The notes under the pieces are model-generated. The model was not told the DNA's origin. It saw nothing but the letters and a program-made list of their open reading frames with translations, and ran no database searches. A stretch of DNA of 64,000 bases from Acidobacteriota bacterium (GTDB lineage: Bacteria; Acidobacteriota; Blastocatellia; RBC074): the NCBI GenBank assembly GCA_016196035.1, contig JACPYM010000005.1:1-64000 (forward strand), given 5' to 3'. Below are positions 56,272-64,000 of this stretch, one piece after another. The position numbers and the translations under genes are program-made. The number at the start of each line of letters is the position of its first letter. Within the stretch, counting starts at the first letter, position 1.

Positions 56272-57219
56272 CTAACGTAGCGTTACGTTGACGTTGAATA
56301 CCGGCTGCTGTGCCGTCAGTTCCAACGTCTGTTGTTGCGGCGCGTGTTGCGCGTGCGTGACCAGCAAGAGTTTGCGTGACGGTCGCACGTGCTCGAAACG
56401 AAACGTGCCATCAGCCTGACTGACCGTGAATTGATGGCGCTGCTGCAAAACTTCAAAGGGCAGGAAGCGTTGCAATGCGGGCCGTTCGTCAGCGTCGCTC
56501 AATTCCACTTGGGCATTGGCGAGGGCGTTGCCGGTCTGATCGCGCGCTTCGCCCGTGAGCGTGACGCCTTTGCTCAGCCGCAGTGTGACGGTCGGCGCGG
56601 CAGGGTGGAATTGCAATGGCGCGGAAACTTCGCTCAGAAATTCAGGATGAATGGCTTCGATGATGAATTCGCGGTTGGGGTGGACTTCGACCTCAAAGCG
56701 GCCTTGCGCATCGGTGCGCGCGTCGCCGGTTTCCCATTGATAGCTGTTGGCGAAAGCTTGTTTGCCCGCGTCAGCAGCGGCGTAATGCGTTTTGACGTGC
56801 ACATCCGCCAGCGGCTGCTGGTGTTCGTCGCTGATGAAGCCGCGCACGATTTTGCTTTTGAGCAGTTGGAATTCGAGCGTTTGTGTTTCCTGTTCACCGA
56901 GCGTCAACGCCGCGTGTTCGACCGCATAACCGTCGTGTTTGGTCGAAAGATCAACTGCGCCGCTAAGCAAGTCGGCCAGCATGAATTGGCCCGCTTCGTC
57001 GGCACGGGCGTGTTTGAAAATAACGCCCTGGCGGGTGCGGATCGCAATGCCGAGTTCGGCGGCGAGCGGCGCGCCGGTGTCGCGATCTACGATGCGACCC
57101 ATCAGCTGCGCGGTTTCGGCCTGGCGCGCGGTCAGCGAGACCAGCGGCAGCAACAACGCCAGGGCGCAAAGCAGGGCGGCGAGCGTGAATTTGAGTTTGG
57201 GGGATAGCATGGTCATCAA
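56272..57219 (-). CDS. Secreted carboxypeptidase regulatory-like domain protein
   Basis: A 315-residue protein with a signal peptide (FTLAALLCALALLLPLVS). It contains three beta-sandwich units of the CarboxypepD_reg type (MGRIVDRDTGAPLAAELG, GFISDEHQQPLADVHVK, VTLTGEARDQTGNALANAQV). These domains occur in surface proteins and near TonB receptors and are thought to bind or display ligands. It lies 4 bp from the P1-peptidase gene and 9 bp from the upstream secreted protein. Confidence 0.82.
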   Translation of the reverse strand: MMTMLSPKLKFTLAALLCALALLLPLVSLTARQAETAQLMGRIVDRDTGAPLAAELGIAIRTRQGVIFKHARADEAGQFMLADLLSGAVDLSTKHDGYAVEHAALTLGEQETQTLEFQLLKSKIVRGFISDEHQQPLADVHVKTHYAAADAGKQAFANSYQWETGDARTDAQGRFEVEVHPNREFIIEAIHPEFLSEVSAPLQFHPAAPTVTLRLSKGVTLTGEARDQTGNALANAQVELSDADERPALQRFLPFEVLQQRHQFTVSQADGTFRFEHVRPSRKLLLVTHAQHAPQQQTLELTAQQPVFNVNVTLR

Positions 57220-57228
57220 TGATTGGCC

Positions 57229-58113
57229 CTAGTTGGTGAAGGTTCCTAACACACGTCCCAGGCGAATCGTAGCGTCAATGCGTTTGGCCGGAACGTGGCG
57301 GTCAGTGGCGCGGCTTTGGATGTATTGCGGATTTTCATAAAGCGTGGGCCACTGATAATCGGGACTCCAAAAATCGGTCACATCGTCGTGCCAGCCGTCC
57401 AGATTGCGGTCGCCGGTTTGAAAGCAGGCATTCGGCGTGCAGCGCAACACCGTCGTCAAATCGGGGAAGAGCATCGTTTGAATCCAGTCGTCCGGGTCAG
57501 GCGAATCGAGTTCGTAAAGCGTCATGAAGTTGTTTTGCAACGTGACTATTTTGCCATTCAGATCGGCGCAGCCGCCTTTATCAAAGATGCCGTCGCCATC
57601 GCTATCAACACGGGGGGTGACCGTGAAAGTCAGCGTCGCCTCGCCATAACCGTTCCAGCCGCAGGGCGAAAATTGGTCTACGTTATAGGCTTGGCCGAAG
57701 GGTGGGACGGTATCATTCCAGGTGTAAGCATCGGTCAGCGGATACCAGTTGGTCGGATAGGGGTAATAGGCGACGCGGTTGGGGAAGTTGAGATAGTCAG
57801 GGCCGCGATACCGGCTGTTGATCGAACAGCTATTCCATTCGACTTTGGTTTGCGCGCAGGGCTGATGCCAGCCTTTGAATTGATCGGCATCCAGGCGCTT
57901 GCCGACGTTGGAATTGACGCCCCAATTGCCCCAGGGCACCGAATGAAACCCCACGTCGCACTCTTCGGCGGTTTGATAGGCGTAGCGGTTGTGATTGACG
58001 GGTTCGAGGCGGACGACGCAGCGAGGTTGGGCGAAGGCCGGATGCCCCAACAGCAGCATGGGTAACGCCAGCCAGTGCGCGAGGATAAGCGGTTTATACG
58101 GCGAAATGTTCAT
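57229..58113 (-). CDS. Secreted hypothetical protein
   Basis: A 294-residue protein with a signal peptide (LILAHWLALPMLLLGHPAFA). Many aromatic and Cys residues are present (C in PRCVVRLEP, EECDVG, HQPCAQ, NSCSIN, SPCGWNG, GGCADL, RCTPNACF). A calcium-loop-like DSDGDGIFDKGG lies near residue 178. No domain is recognised. The ATG overlaps the nucleotidyltransferase stop by 4 bp. It is likely co-expressed with the downstream peptidase genes, but the function is unknown. Confidence 0.75.
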   Translation of the reverse strand: MNISPYKPLILAHWLALPMLLLGHPAFAQPRCVVRLEPVNHNRYAYQTAEECDVGFHSVPWGNWGVNSNVGKRLDADQFKGWHQPCAQTKVEWNSCSINSRYRGPDYLNFPNRVAYYPYPTNWYPLTDAYTWNDTVPPFGQAYNVDQFSPCGWNGYGEATLTFTVTPRVDSDGDGIFDKGGCADLNGKIVTLQNNFMTLYELDSPDPDDWIQTMLFPDLTTVLRCTPNACFQTGDRNLDGWHDDVTDFWSPDYQWPTLYENPQYIQSRATDRHVPAKRIDATIRLGRVLGTFTN

Positions 58114-58760
58114 TTCTTGGTCTGCGATTTTTTCCGGGTCACCTTTTCCCCAGGCAGTTTTTTGCCAGGTGTTCGAGTACGTTGCAGCAAGCGTTCTAAG
58201 TCGTCCATCATTTCAGGCAGTTCTAGTGTTTCCGCAAATTGCTTGACCCAATACCTGACACGCTCACGGTCAAGGTTGGGATGCACCTCCAGAATTGCTG
58301 CAATGTCAGTGATGTCTTTTGTACGCTGGGCGGTCGCTTTCATGATGACGAGGTCTTCCGGGGTCGGGAAAACAAGCCGCACCGATTCAATCTCGACGTG
58401 GGTGGATCGCTCAATCATCTCTTGTTCAAACGGTATCGCCGCTAGCGAAATATCCACCTTGATGGTGGCGTCAGGGGTTTGATGTTGTAGCAGGAGCACC
58501 CGCCGCTGTTGAGCGAATTCGAGCGTGCCAGGAAAGCGCGGGGTAAATCCATGAGCGCGGCCGGATTCGAGAAAGGTCTTCAAATCCCGCTCCGCCAGCC
58601 AGACCGTGACATGAATGTCTTCAGTCAGCCGTGGCTGCGCGACGAAGGAGACTGCGATGCCGCCGATGATGGTGTAACTGACTTGCGTCTCTTCAAACCA
58701 GCGGGACAGCGCCGCCAACGGGGCAAGCATCAATGAAACGGCGTCAGGCTTTTTGCGCAT
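58110..58760 (-). CDS. Nucleotidyltransferase-fold protein (AbiEii/DUF6036-like)
   Basis: A 216-residue protein. The start M at 58760 gives a standard family opening; the longer frame to 58907 is inside the upstream gene. Pol-beta NTase features are YTIIGGIAVSF (GG-A-S) and RLTEDIHVTVWL, where the family usually has D-I-D. Here the second acidic residue is His. The middle contains IKVDISLA with the third Asp. Because one metal-binding acid seems lost, catalysis is uncertain. It overlaps the preceding small gene by 17 bp, like a toxin-antitoxin pair. Confidence 0.78.
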   Translation of the reverse strand: MRKKPDAVSLMLAPLAALSRWFEETQVSYTIIGGIAVSFVAQPRLTEDIHVTVWLAERDLKTFLESGRAHGFTPRFPGTLEFAQQRRVLLLQHQTPDATIKVDISLAAIPFEQEMIERSTHVEIESVRLVFPTPEDLVIMKATAQRTKDITDIAAILEVHPNLDRERVRYWVKQFAETLELPEMMDDLERLLQRTRTPGKKLPGEKVTRKKSQTKK

Positions 58761-58974
58761 AGGCTTCTTGTAACCGCCGCCAGCGCGCCTGTGCCTCTTC
58801 CTCGCCCTGGCGCAGTTTCTCTTCCCAACCCATTGCCCGCCCGAATTGGAAAAGCGTGGCGAGTTGCCGCAGCTTGACCGCTGGCGGCGTCTGGCGAATC
58901 TCTTCATTGATAAATTCGTTGACCAGCCGCCAGCGTTCCTTAAAGGCCAGCGCTTCTTCTTTCGTCATTAACAT
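58744..58974 (-). CDS. Small helical partner of the nucleotidyltransferase
   Basis: A 76-residue, highly charged helical protein (MTKEEALAFKERWRLVNEF, LRQLATLFQFGRAMGWEE, EEEAQARWRRLQEAYA). The ATG at 58974 has GGAGG upstream. Its 3' end overlaps the nucleotidyltransferase gene by 17 bp, so they are co-translated. Small helical proteins of this kind accompany MNT/AbiEii-type nucleotidyltransferases, in which the partner may be an antitoxin or regulatory subunit. The assignment is by context only. Confidence 0.72.
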   Translation of the reverse strand: MLMTKEEALAFKERWRLVNEFINEEIRQTPPAVKLRQLATLFQFGRAMGWEEKLRQGEEEAQARWRRLQEAYAQKA

Positions 58975-59110
58975 CTGTTTGCCTCCTTGCAGCGCGAGTT
59001 TTAGGGCAAGTATCTGCAAAAAGCAAAAGAGCGAATGAAGAGCAGCTTCATTCGCCCTGGCTTTCAAGTTGTTTGAGCGGCCCGGCAAACTGCCGAACCT
59101 AGTACACCGT

Positions 59111-59329
59111 TCAGCCCCGGCCTTCCCAGCCGCTTTGTTTATAAACGCCATGCTCGACGATGACGGGCACGACCGGGTCGCCGCCCGTATAGCCGAACAT
59201 CTCCTGGCGGTAGGCCAGATTGTCCTGCGCATTGCGTTCGTCAAAGGCGATGCCTTGCGCGTTGTACCACGCTTTGGCTTTCGCGCAGTAAGGGCAATCG
59301 GGCTTCGTGTAAATGACTACGTTGCTCAT
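59111..59329 (-). CDS. Glutaredoxin-like protein
   Basis: A 72-residue glutaredoxin. It has the redox motif KPDCPYCAKAKAWY near the N-terminus and the family end DPVVPVIVEHG with the cis-proline. It reduces disulfides using glutathione or another thiol. A GxGG pair near the end is as in other members. It is shorter than standard Grx (80-85 residues) but complete. It lies downstream of the citrate synthase pair and is bounded by an AGTGGTC array on its upstream side. Confidence 0.88.
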   Translation of the reverse strand: MSNVVIYTKPDCPYCAKAKAWYNAQGIAFDERNAQDNLAYRQEMFGYTGGDPVVPVIVEHGVYKQSGWEGRG

Positions 59330-59340
59330 AGCTTATATTC

Positions 59341-59421
59341 AGTGGTCAGTGGTCAGTGGTCAGTGGTCAGTGGTCAGTGATCGCAGCCAAACTGACCACT
59401 AGCCGCTGACCGCCGACTGCT
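59341..59421. repeat. AGTGGTC heptamer array between citrate synthase and glutaredoxin
   Basis: Five AGTGGTC units and one AGTGATC (59341-59382) face degenerate complements GACCACT, AGCCGCT, GACCGCC and GACTGCT (59394-59421). The right side overlaps the citrate synthase stop codon TAG (59420-59422 on the minus strand). Confidence 0.9.
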
Positions 59422-60550
59422 ACCTCTTCTCCATCGGCACAAACTCCAGATTCAACTCGCCCAGATATTCCGAACGCGGGCGAATTAGTTTGTTGTTGGC
59501 GTACTGTTCCAGAATGTGCGCCGTCCAGCCGGACATGCGGCTGATCGCGAAAATCGGCGTATAAAGATCAAGCGCGATGCCGAGTTGGTAGTAGGTCGAG
59601 GCCGAATAGAAATCCACGTTCGGATTGAGGCCCTTTTCGGCTTTGACGATCTCTTCGATGCGGCGCGACATGTCGAACCACTTGGTATTGCCCTGGCGCT
59701 TGCCGATTTCCTGGGACATGCGGCGCAAGTGCGTGGCGCGCGGGTCTTCGGTGCGGTAAACCGCGTGGCCGAAGCCCATGACTTTCTCTTTGTTGGCGAG
59801 CTTGGTGCGAATCCAATTTTCCGCGCCTTCGATAGTGTTGACGTCCAGCAGCATGCGCATGACCTGTTCGTTGGCGCCGCCGTGCAACGGGCCCGCGAGC
59901 GCGCCCATGCCCGCCGTGACCGCCGCATAAACATCGGCCAGCGTGGCCGCCGTGACGCGCGCGGCAAAGGTCGAGGCGTTGAATTCGTGATCGGCGTGCA
60001 GCGTCAAGGCGATGTCAAACGCGCGCTCTTCGATGTCGTCCGGCTCTTTGCCGGTGAGCATGTAAAGGAAGTTGGCGGCGAACGAAAGGTCGTTGCGCGG
60101 CGCGATGGGCTGCCGTCCGTTACGGATATTGTCGAAGGCGGCGACCAGCGTCGGCGTTTGCGCCATCAGGCGCATGGCTTTGCGCTGATTGGCCTCCATC
60201 GTCGAATTGCCAGTGTCCGGGTCGTAAAACGCCAGCGCGGACAAGGCGGTGCGCATGGCGGCCATCGGCACGGCGTCTTTGGGAAAGGCCATCATCAAGC
60301 CCAACACCTGAGCCGGCGCGGCGGCGTTGGCCTGGAGTTGCGCCTTGGTTTCAGCGAGTTCGGCCTGGTTGGGCAATTTGCCATGCCAGAGCAGGTGAAT
60401 GACTTCTTCAAAGCTGCAATGGGTGGCGAGATCGTGGATGTTGTAGCCGCGATAAGAAAGATAGCCTTCGTTACCGTCAATATAACAAATGCTGCTCGGT
60501 GCGGCAGGCACGTCGCGTAAACCTGCGCCGGCGGTTGCTGGTTGACTCAT
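59420..60550 (-). CDS. gltA: Citrate synthase
   Basis: A 376-residue enzyme. The ATG at 60550 gives MSQPATAG; an upstream in-frame region to 60697 has no good start. Active-site signatures are LHADHEFNASTFAARV, GALAGPLHGGANEQV (His) and GFGHAVYRTEDPRA (His, Arg), with VDFYSASTYY near the C-terminus (Asp). It catalyses acetyl-CoA plus oxaloacetate to citrate, the entry to the TCA cycle. The size fits the short bacterial/archaeal form (about 370-380 residues). Confidence 0.94.
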   Translation of the reverse strand: MSQPATAGAGLRDVPAAPSSICYIDGNEGYLSYRGYNIHDLATHCSFEEVIHLLWHGKLPNQAELAETKAQLQANAAAPAQVLGLMMAFPKDAVPMAAMRTALSALAFYDPDTGNSTMEANQRKAMRLMAQTPTLVAAFDNIRNGRQPIAPRNDLSFAANFLYMLTGKEPDDIEERAFDIALTLHADHEFNASTFAARVTAATLADVYAAVTAGMGALAGPLHGGANEQVMRMLLDVNTIEGAENWIRTKLANKEKVMGFGHAVYRTEDPRATHLRRMSQEIGKRQGNTKWFDMSRRIEEIVKAEKGLNPNVDFYSASTYYQLGIALDLYTPIFAISRMSGWTAHILEQYANNKLIRPRSEYLGELNLEFVPMEKR

Positions 60551-60736
60551 AGATTTATTCGTCCTGAATTCAAAATTTCGTTTTTGTGCAAGCTTTTCGT
60601 GCAATTTGGCGGACGCCAGATTGCGAAGAACCAGATTGTGAGCGCCAGATCGAGAGCGGTTAAAACGATGACAATGCAAAGATAACAACGCCAGCAAAGA
60701 CTGTCAAAATAACTGTAGGAAAGAGCCTCATGCAGT

Positions 60737-60767
60737 GAAGGGAGAAGCCTTTGGCCTCTCCCTTCAT
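60737..60767 (-). terminator. Terminator-like hairpin between CDGSH and citrate synthase genes
   Basis: TGAAGGGAGA (60737-60746) pairs with TCTCCCTTCA (60758-60767), with an 11-nt loop. On the minus strand it follows the CDGSH stop (60775). No T-run is present, so the terminator function is only likely. Confidence 0.6.
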
Positions 60768-60774
60768 CCTCACA

Positions 60775-61005
60775 CTATGCTTTCGGTTTTGGCGGCGCCA
60801 GCGTGGTGGCAATAACGACCGAATCGAATCCACATTTGGCGTGTGAGCCGTCGCAGAACGGCTTATTGCTGCTCTGGCCGCAACGGCACAGGCCGACAAC
60901 GCTACGACCCGCGAGATCGTATTTGTTGCCGTCGCCGTCGTACAGTTCAATCTCGCCTTCCACCCGCAGCGAGCCATTTTTATTCACCGTAATTTTGACT
61001 GACAT
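60775..61005 (-). CDS. CDGSH iron-sulfur domain protein
   Basis: A 76-residue protein with the 2Fe-2S site VGLCRCGQSSNKPFCDGSH (C, C, C, H). CDGSH proteins bind a 2Fe-2S cluster with three cysteines and one histidine and act in Fe-S or redox regulation. The N-terminal part (SVKITVNKNGSLRVEGEIEL) is the usual beta-rich lead-in. It lies between citrate synthase and the small zinc-ribbon gene, all on the minus strand. Confidence 0.92.
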   Translation of the reverse strand: MSVKITVNKNGSLRVEGEIELYDGDGNKYDLAGRSVVGLCRCGQSSNKPFCDGSHAKCGFDSVVIATTLAPPKPKA

Positions 61006-61057
61006 GCATTCTCCGGTTGAGAGCGGTTGGGCAGGCGCGCCGCCTGCGATCCGGCAA

Positions 61058-61267
61058 TTACTTGCCCTTCTTGGAAGCCTTAATCGGGTTCAAGGCGCGT
61101 GGCGCGCGCTCTTTCGCCAATTGGTCGGCGTAGGCTTTGCAATCATGGTTGTCAGATTTGTCTTTCATCCAGGCGCTCACATCAATCGAATGAAAGAGCG
61201 AAGCAAAAACCGGAAATTCGTGGTTGCATTTTGGGCAATGAATCAAATAGCGCTTTACAGTTGCCAT
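61058..61267 (-). CDS. Small zinc-ribbon-like protein
   Basis: A 69-residue protein with a CPKC pair near the N-terminus (LIHCPKCNHEFPVF), a further C in NHDCKAY, and a basic end (RALNPIKASKKGK). The ATG follows AAGGAGTAATTATT. The pair of CxxC plus other cysteine and histidines could bind one zinc. No family is recognised; it may be a nucleic acid-binding small protein. Confidence 0.7.
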   Translation of the reverse strand: MATVKRYLIHCPKCNHEFPVFASLFHSIDVSAWMKDKSDNHDCKAYADQLAKERAPRALNPIKASKKGK

Positions 61268-61433
61268 AATAATTACTCCTTAACTTACTGGGTTCTTTTT
61301 CGTGATTGTCTTGATGGGATGACCTGCCCGAATCGTGCTGATGAGCCACTGTCAGCTACCACCGACCCTGAGCAAAGGCGAAAGTATACACGACGACCCC
61401 TTGTCGGGCTAATCCACCGAAAAAATTTTCTTT

Positions 61434-61469
61434 CTGAGGCAGTCCGTCGAGATGGGTAGGCTGCCTCAG
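61434..61469 (-). terminator. Terminator of the S10 carboxypeptidase gene
   Basis: CTGAGGCAG (61434-61442) and CTGCCTCAG (61461-61469) form a perfect 9-bp stem. On the minus strand it is followed by AAAGAAAATTTTTTCGG, which gives a T-run. It fits a terminator 25 bp after the S10 stop. Confidence 0.75.
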
Positions 61470-61494
61470 CATCTGGTTTGCGCTTAAGGCCAGC

Positions 61495-63102
61495 TTACGG
61501 TTTCGCCGCGAAACTGGTTGCGCGCTCAATAAATTCCGCAATGTTATTGTGCAGTGCGGTGCGGTCCTCGTCGCGCAGATACATCATATGCCCGGAGTTG
61601 TAGTAATTCAGTTTGACGTTTTTCTGCAACTCGGCGGGCAAGCCCAGATGCAGCATCGTGAACTCGGTCGCAAAGAACGGCGTCGCCATGTCGTAATAGC
61701 CGTTCTCGACCTGCACCAGCAATTTGGGATTGGTAATCATCGCTTGCGTCAGGTCGCGCTGCGAGTTGGGCGCGCTGGGAAAGCCGCCGCCACCGCCGCC
61801 ACCGCGACCGCCACCGCCGGTACGTGTCCAATTCCACGCGCCGCCACCGCTGCTGTTGTTGTATTGCTTGTCTTTGCCGAATTTCAATTCATCGTGGTTG
61901 TACATATTGACGAGTGCCGTATATGCGCCGCCGACTGCTGGGCCTTCTGGGTCGCCTTGCGCGGTCGCGGACAGCAAATCCGCAGTGTATCCCGTAAAGC
62001 GCGCGTCAATGCGGCCGCTGGTCAATCCGCGACTGCGCAACAACTCGACATTGAATTGGCCGAGCGTGGGGCGCAAATTCGCTTTCAGCAAATAATCTTC
62101 GCCCAGCCCGGTGAAGTAGGCGAGCTTCTTCGCGACAGCGGCCTTTTGCGCGGCCGTCAATGCGCTGCCCTTGAAAAGTGCGTCGGCATATTCGGTTTGG
62201 GCGTACTTGCGCGCTTCTTCGATGAATTCAGCCTGATTGGCCGGACGAGTCTTGAGCGCCTTGTGGTACCACGCGACGGCGGCGTAACTCGGCAAGTAAA
62301 AGATGTAAGGCCGATCATCGCCCGCCGCAAACGTGATCGTCGCCAGATCAAGCACCGAAGAGATCAGGCAAATGCCGTTGAGGTGCATGTTGTAACGGCT
62401 TTGCAGCAGATTGCCCAGCACGGCCGAACGGAACGTGCCGTAGCTTTCGCCGATCAGGAACTTCGGCGAATTCCAGCGGTCGTTACGGCTGATGTATGTG
62501 TTGATAAAATGACCAAAGGCGGCGGCGTCTTCGTCCACACCGTAAAAATCGCGCTCCGTCCCTTTGCCCGCCGCGCGGCTGTAGCCCGTCCCCATCGCAT
62601 CAATAAAGACGAGGTCGGTTTTGTCCAACAGGCTTTCGGTATTGTCTATGAGCCGGTACGGCGCGGGCGGCGTGAATTCGCCATTCACCGTCCAGGCGCG
62701 GCGCGGCCCAAAGGCGCCCATGTGCAACCACATCGTCGCGGAGCCAGGCCCGCCGTTATACAGAAACGCGACGGGCCGCGTGCTGGGGTCTTTTACATCG
62801 CTGCGCGTGTACGCGACAGAGTAAAGCAGCCCTGTTGGCTCGCCCGCATCATTCTTGAGCAGCGTCGTCCCGGCGCTGGCCTTGTAAGGAATCGTTTGTC
62901 CACCGATTTGAATCGTATGTTCGGTGACGGACCATTCTTCGCGCGGCGTTTCAGTGGGTGTGGGCCGCGCTTCTTGTGCACGGCCTTCAGGCGCTTGGGC
63001 TTGTTGGCGGCCCGGCGGTTGTGCGTAGGCGGTTAGCACCAGCAGGCTCATTCCGCAGGTGCGCAACAGTATTGCGGCCAGACGTTGTATAGACTTCGGC
63101 AT
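61495..63102 (-). CDS. Secreted S10 serine carboxypeptidase
   Basis: A 535-residue alpha/beta hydrolase. The ATG at 63102 gives a signal peptide (LAAILLRTCGMSLLVLTAYA). The S10 motifs are VFIDAMGTGYSRAAG, GESYGTFR (catalytic Ser), NGYYDMATPFF (Asp) and YNSGHMMYLRDED (His). NGGPGSATMW, near residue 115, is the oxyanion region. It removes C-terminal residues from peptides and acts outside the cytoplasm. A glycine-rich insert GGGGRGGGGGGGFPS lies near residue 445 and is probably a loop. Confidence 0.92.
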   Translation of the reverse strand: MPKSIQRLAAILLRTCGMSLLVLTAYAQPPGRQQAQAPEGRAQEARPTPTETPREEWSVTEHTIQIGGQTIPYKASAGTTLLKNDAGEPTGLLYSVAYTRSDVKDPSTRPVAFLYNGGPGSATMWLHMGAFGPRRAWTVNGEFTPPAPYRLIDNTESLLDKTDLVFIDAMGTGYSRAAGKGTERDFYGVDEDAAAFGHFINTYISRNDRWNSPKFLIGESYGTFRSAVLGNLLQSRYNMHLNGICLISSVLDLATITFAAGDDRPYIFYLPSYAAVAWYHKALKTRPANQAEFIEEARKYAQTEYADALFKGSALTAAQKAAVAKKLAYFTGLGEDYLLKANLRPTLGQFNVELLRSRGLTSGRIDARFTGYTADLLSATAQGDPEGPAVGGAYTALVNMYNHDELKFGKDKQYNNSSGGGAWNWTRTGGGGRGGGGGGGFPSAPNSQRDLTQAMITNPKLLVQVENGYYDMATPFFATEFTMLHLGLPAELQKNVKLNYYNSGHMMYLRDEDRTALHNNIAEFIERATSFAAKP

Positions 63103-63257
63103 CTTCTCGTCCTCCAAAAGAGTGGGCAGATTGTTAGGCAATTCGTTGGATGTAACTACGGCGCTCGGCACGAGGGCAGACGCCTTAGCCCGAGCAGCTT
63201 GCTAACGGTGGGCGCATTCTATGTGTCTCGTGCTGGCAACGCAATTCGCCAGGCGTC

Positions 63258-64000
63258 TTACGACAGCCCGACACGCCGTAACAGGTCGGCAAAACGCGGA
63301 TCGCGGCGCAACGGTTTCAAGCGCGGATCAACTTTTAGCCAAGCCATCTGATCCACGCGTTCCTGGTATCCCTTTTCCAGCCAGGCAAACGCCTGATCCA
63401 GATCGCCCAGCGCGCCATAGGCGAGCGCGGCGTCATACGGATAAATGTAACCGCCTTTGGCCGTCGCGATGGTTTGTTTGAGTGTGCGTTCAGCGGTGGT
63501 GTGGTCGCCCGCGCTGGCGTAGGTATAAGCGAGCATTAACCCCATATCCATCGCCAAGCCTGCGTCGTTTTGCCGCACGCGTTCGAACAAGGCGATGGCT
63601 TTGGCGTATTCGCCCTTCGCCGCATAACAAACCGCTAGGTTCATCTGAATCTGTGGGAGATTCGGCTCAATGGCGAGCATGCGTGTATTCCCGGCGATGG
63701 CGGCGGCGTAATCGCCTTTGAGAAAATACGGGAAGGTGTATTCCGGGGCGGTCAGGGGCGAAACCGGGTCGAGCGCGGCGGCGCGTTGCAGCACGGCGAT
63801 GGATTCATCAAAGCGCCCCATCAACGCCAGATATTTGCCATACCACATCTGCCCATCGGGCAAGCCGGGATTGAGCGCGACGGCGCGTTTCAATTCCTGT
63901 TCGGCGGCGGCGAATTGCCAGTCGTACATGAAATGCACGACACCCAGCGCGGTGTGTGCCTCGGCGAGTTCGTTGTCCAACGCGATGGCCTGTTGCGCCG
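63258..64000 (-). CDS. TPR-repeat protein, C-terminal part (runs off right edge)
   Basis: The frame is open from 63258 to the window edge, at least 247 codons. It contains TPR units (AEAHTALGVVHFMYDW, AAAEQELKRAVALNPG, IQMNLAVCYAAKGEYAKAI, AYTYASAGDHTTAERTL) and ends DPRFADLLRRVGLS. The same end is seen in the kinase pseudogene at 45947, so this is probably the C-terminal half of a Ser/Thr kinase or transcription regulator with TPR sensor. The N-terminus is outside the window. Confidence 0.85.
   Translation of the reverse strand, partial: AQQAIALDNELAEAHTALGVVHFMYDWQFAAAEQELKRAVALNPGLPDGQMWYGKYLALMGRFDESIAVLQRAAALDPVSPLTAPEYTFPYFLKGDYAAAIAGNTRMLAIEPNLPQIQMNLAVCYAAKGEYAKAIALFERVRQNDAGLAMDMGLMLAYTYASAGDHTTAERTLKQTIATAKGGYIYPYDAALAYGALGDLDQAFAWLEKGYQERVDQMAWLKVDPRLKPLRRDPRFADLLRRVGLS

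Overview
The window looks like chromosome of an Acidobacteriota bacterium, most likely class Blastocatellia. This is inferred from gene content, not from a marker gene: an alternative complex III plus A2-type cytochrome oxidase supercluster, ECF sigma factors of the Sig-HLTH type sitting directly before Ser/Thr kinases with WD40 or TPR tails, secreted proteins with repeated GDYDGDGKTDLAVWR motifs, high GC, and many intergenic palindromes. No rRNA, tRNA, CRISPR array or intact transposase was seen.

Layout. 1-2172 is a STAND-type ATPase with near-identical TPR repeats, running off the left edge. 2352-9339 is an accessory zone: a HigB/HigA-like toxin-antitoxin pair with a third small protein, a secreted LigE-type ATP-dependent DNA ligase, a SWIM zinc-finger gene next to a broken SNF2 helicase, and a VapBC-like pair. 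9739-10995 is a secreted protein of unknown function. 11223-25022 is the energy core: actA-actB-actC-actD-actE-actF, a small membrane protein, sco, ctaC, ctaD, ctaE and ctaF, ended by a strong terminator. 25463-34964 holds a GT87-like mannosyltransferase, a biotin carboxylase with its biotin carrier, a CDP-alcohol phosphatidyltransferase, a TlpA-like protein and a LamG/FG-GAP surface protein. 35277-39309 is a sigma factor/WD40-kinase pair. 39141-44933 is a polysaccharide block (SGNH hydrolase, CapD-like dehydratase, sugar transferase, DegT aminotransferase). 45118-52720 is a decaying region with a kinase-TPR pseudogene behind an intact sigma factor, an Rpn-type nuclease and a large surface-protein pseudogene. 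52760-58974 is a tight seven-gene minus-strand run ending in GluQ-RS. 59111-63102 holds glutaredoxin, citrate synthase, a CDGSH protein, a zinc-ribbon protein and an S10 carboxypeptidase. A TPR protein runs off the right edge.

How the genes work together. The act genes encode a quinol-oxidising complex that passes electrons through c-type hemes to the caa3-like oxidase (CtaC carries CuA and a fused heme c). Sco is expected to deliver copper to CtaC. Citrate synthase feeds the same aerobic metabolism.

Two things stand out. First, many gaps, and three coding regions, carry palindromic DNA. One class is built from locus-specific heptamers: n copies of a 7-mer, a short loop, then n copies of its complement. 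One such array encodes the signal peptide of ActE; another lies in frame in the activation loop of the WD40 kinase. A second class is a 26-29 bp perfect inverted repeat around GGTACC in three copies with paired base changes between copies. Second, several genes are interrupted, including an in-frame TGA in ctaE where a glycine is expected. Whether these are real mutations or assembly errors cannot be decided from the sequence alone.
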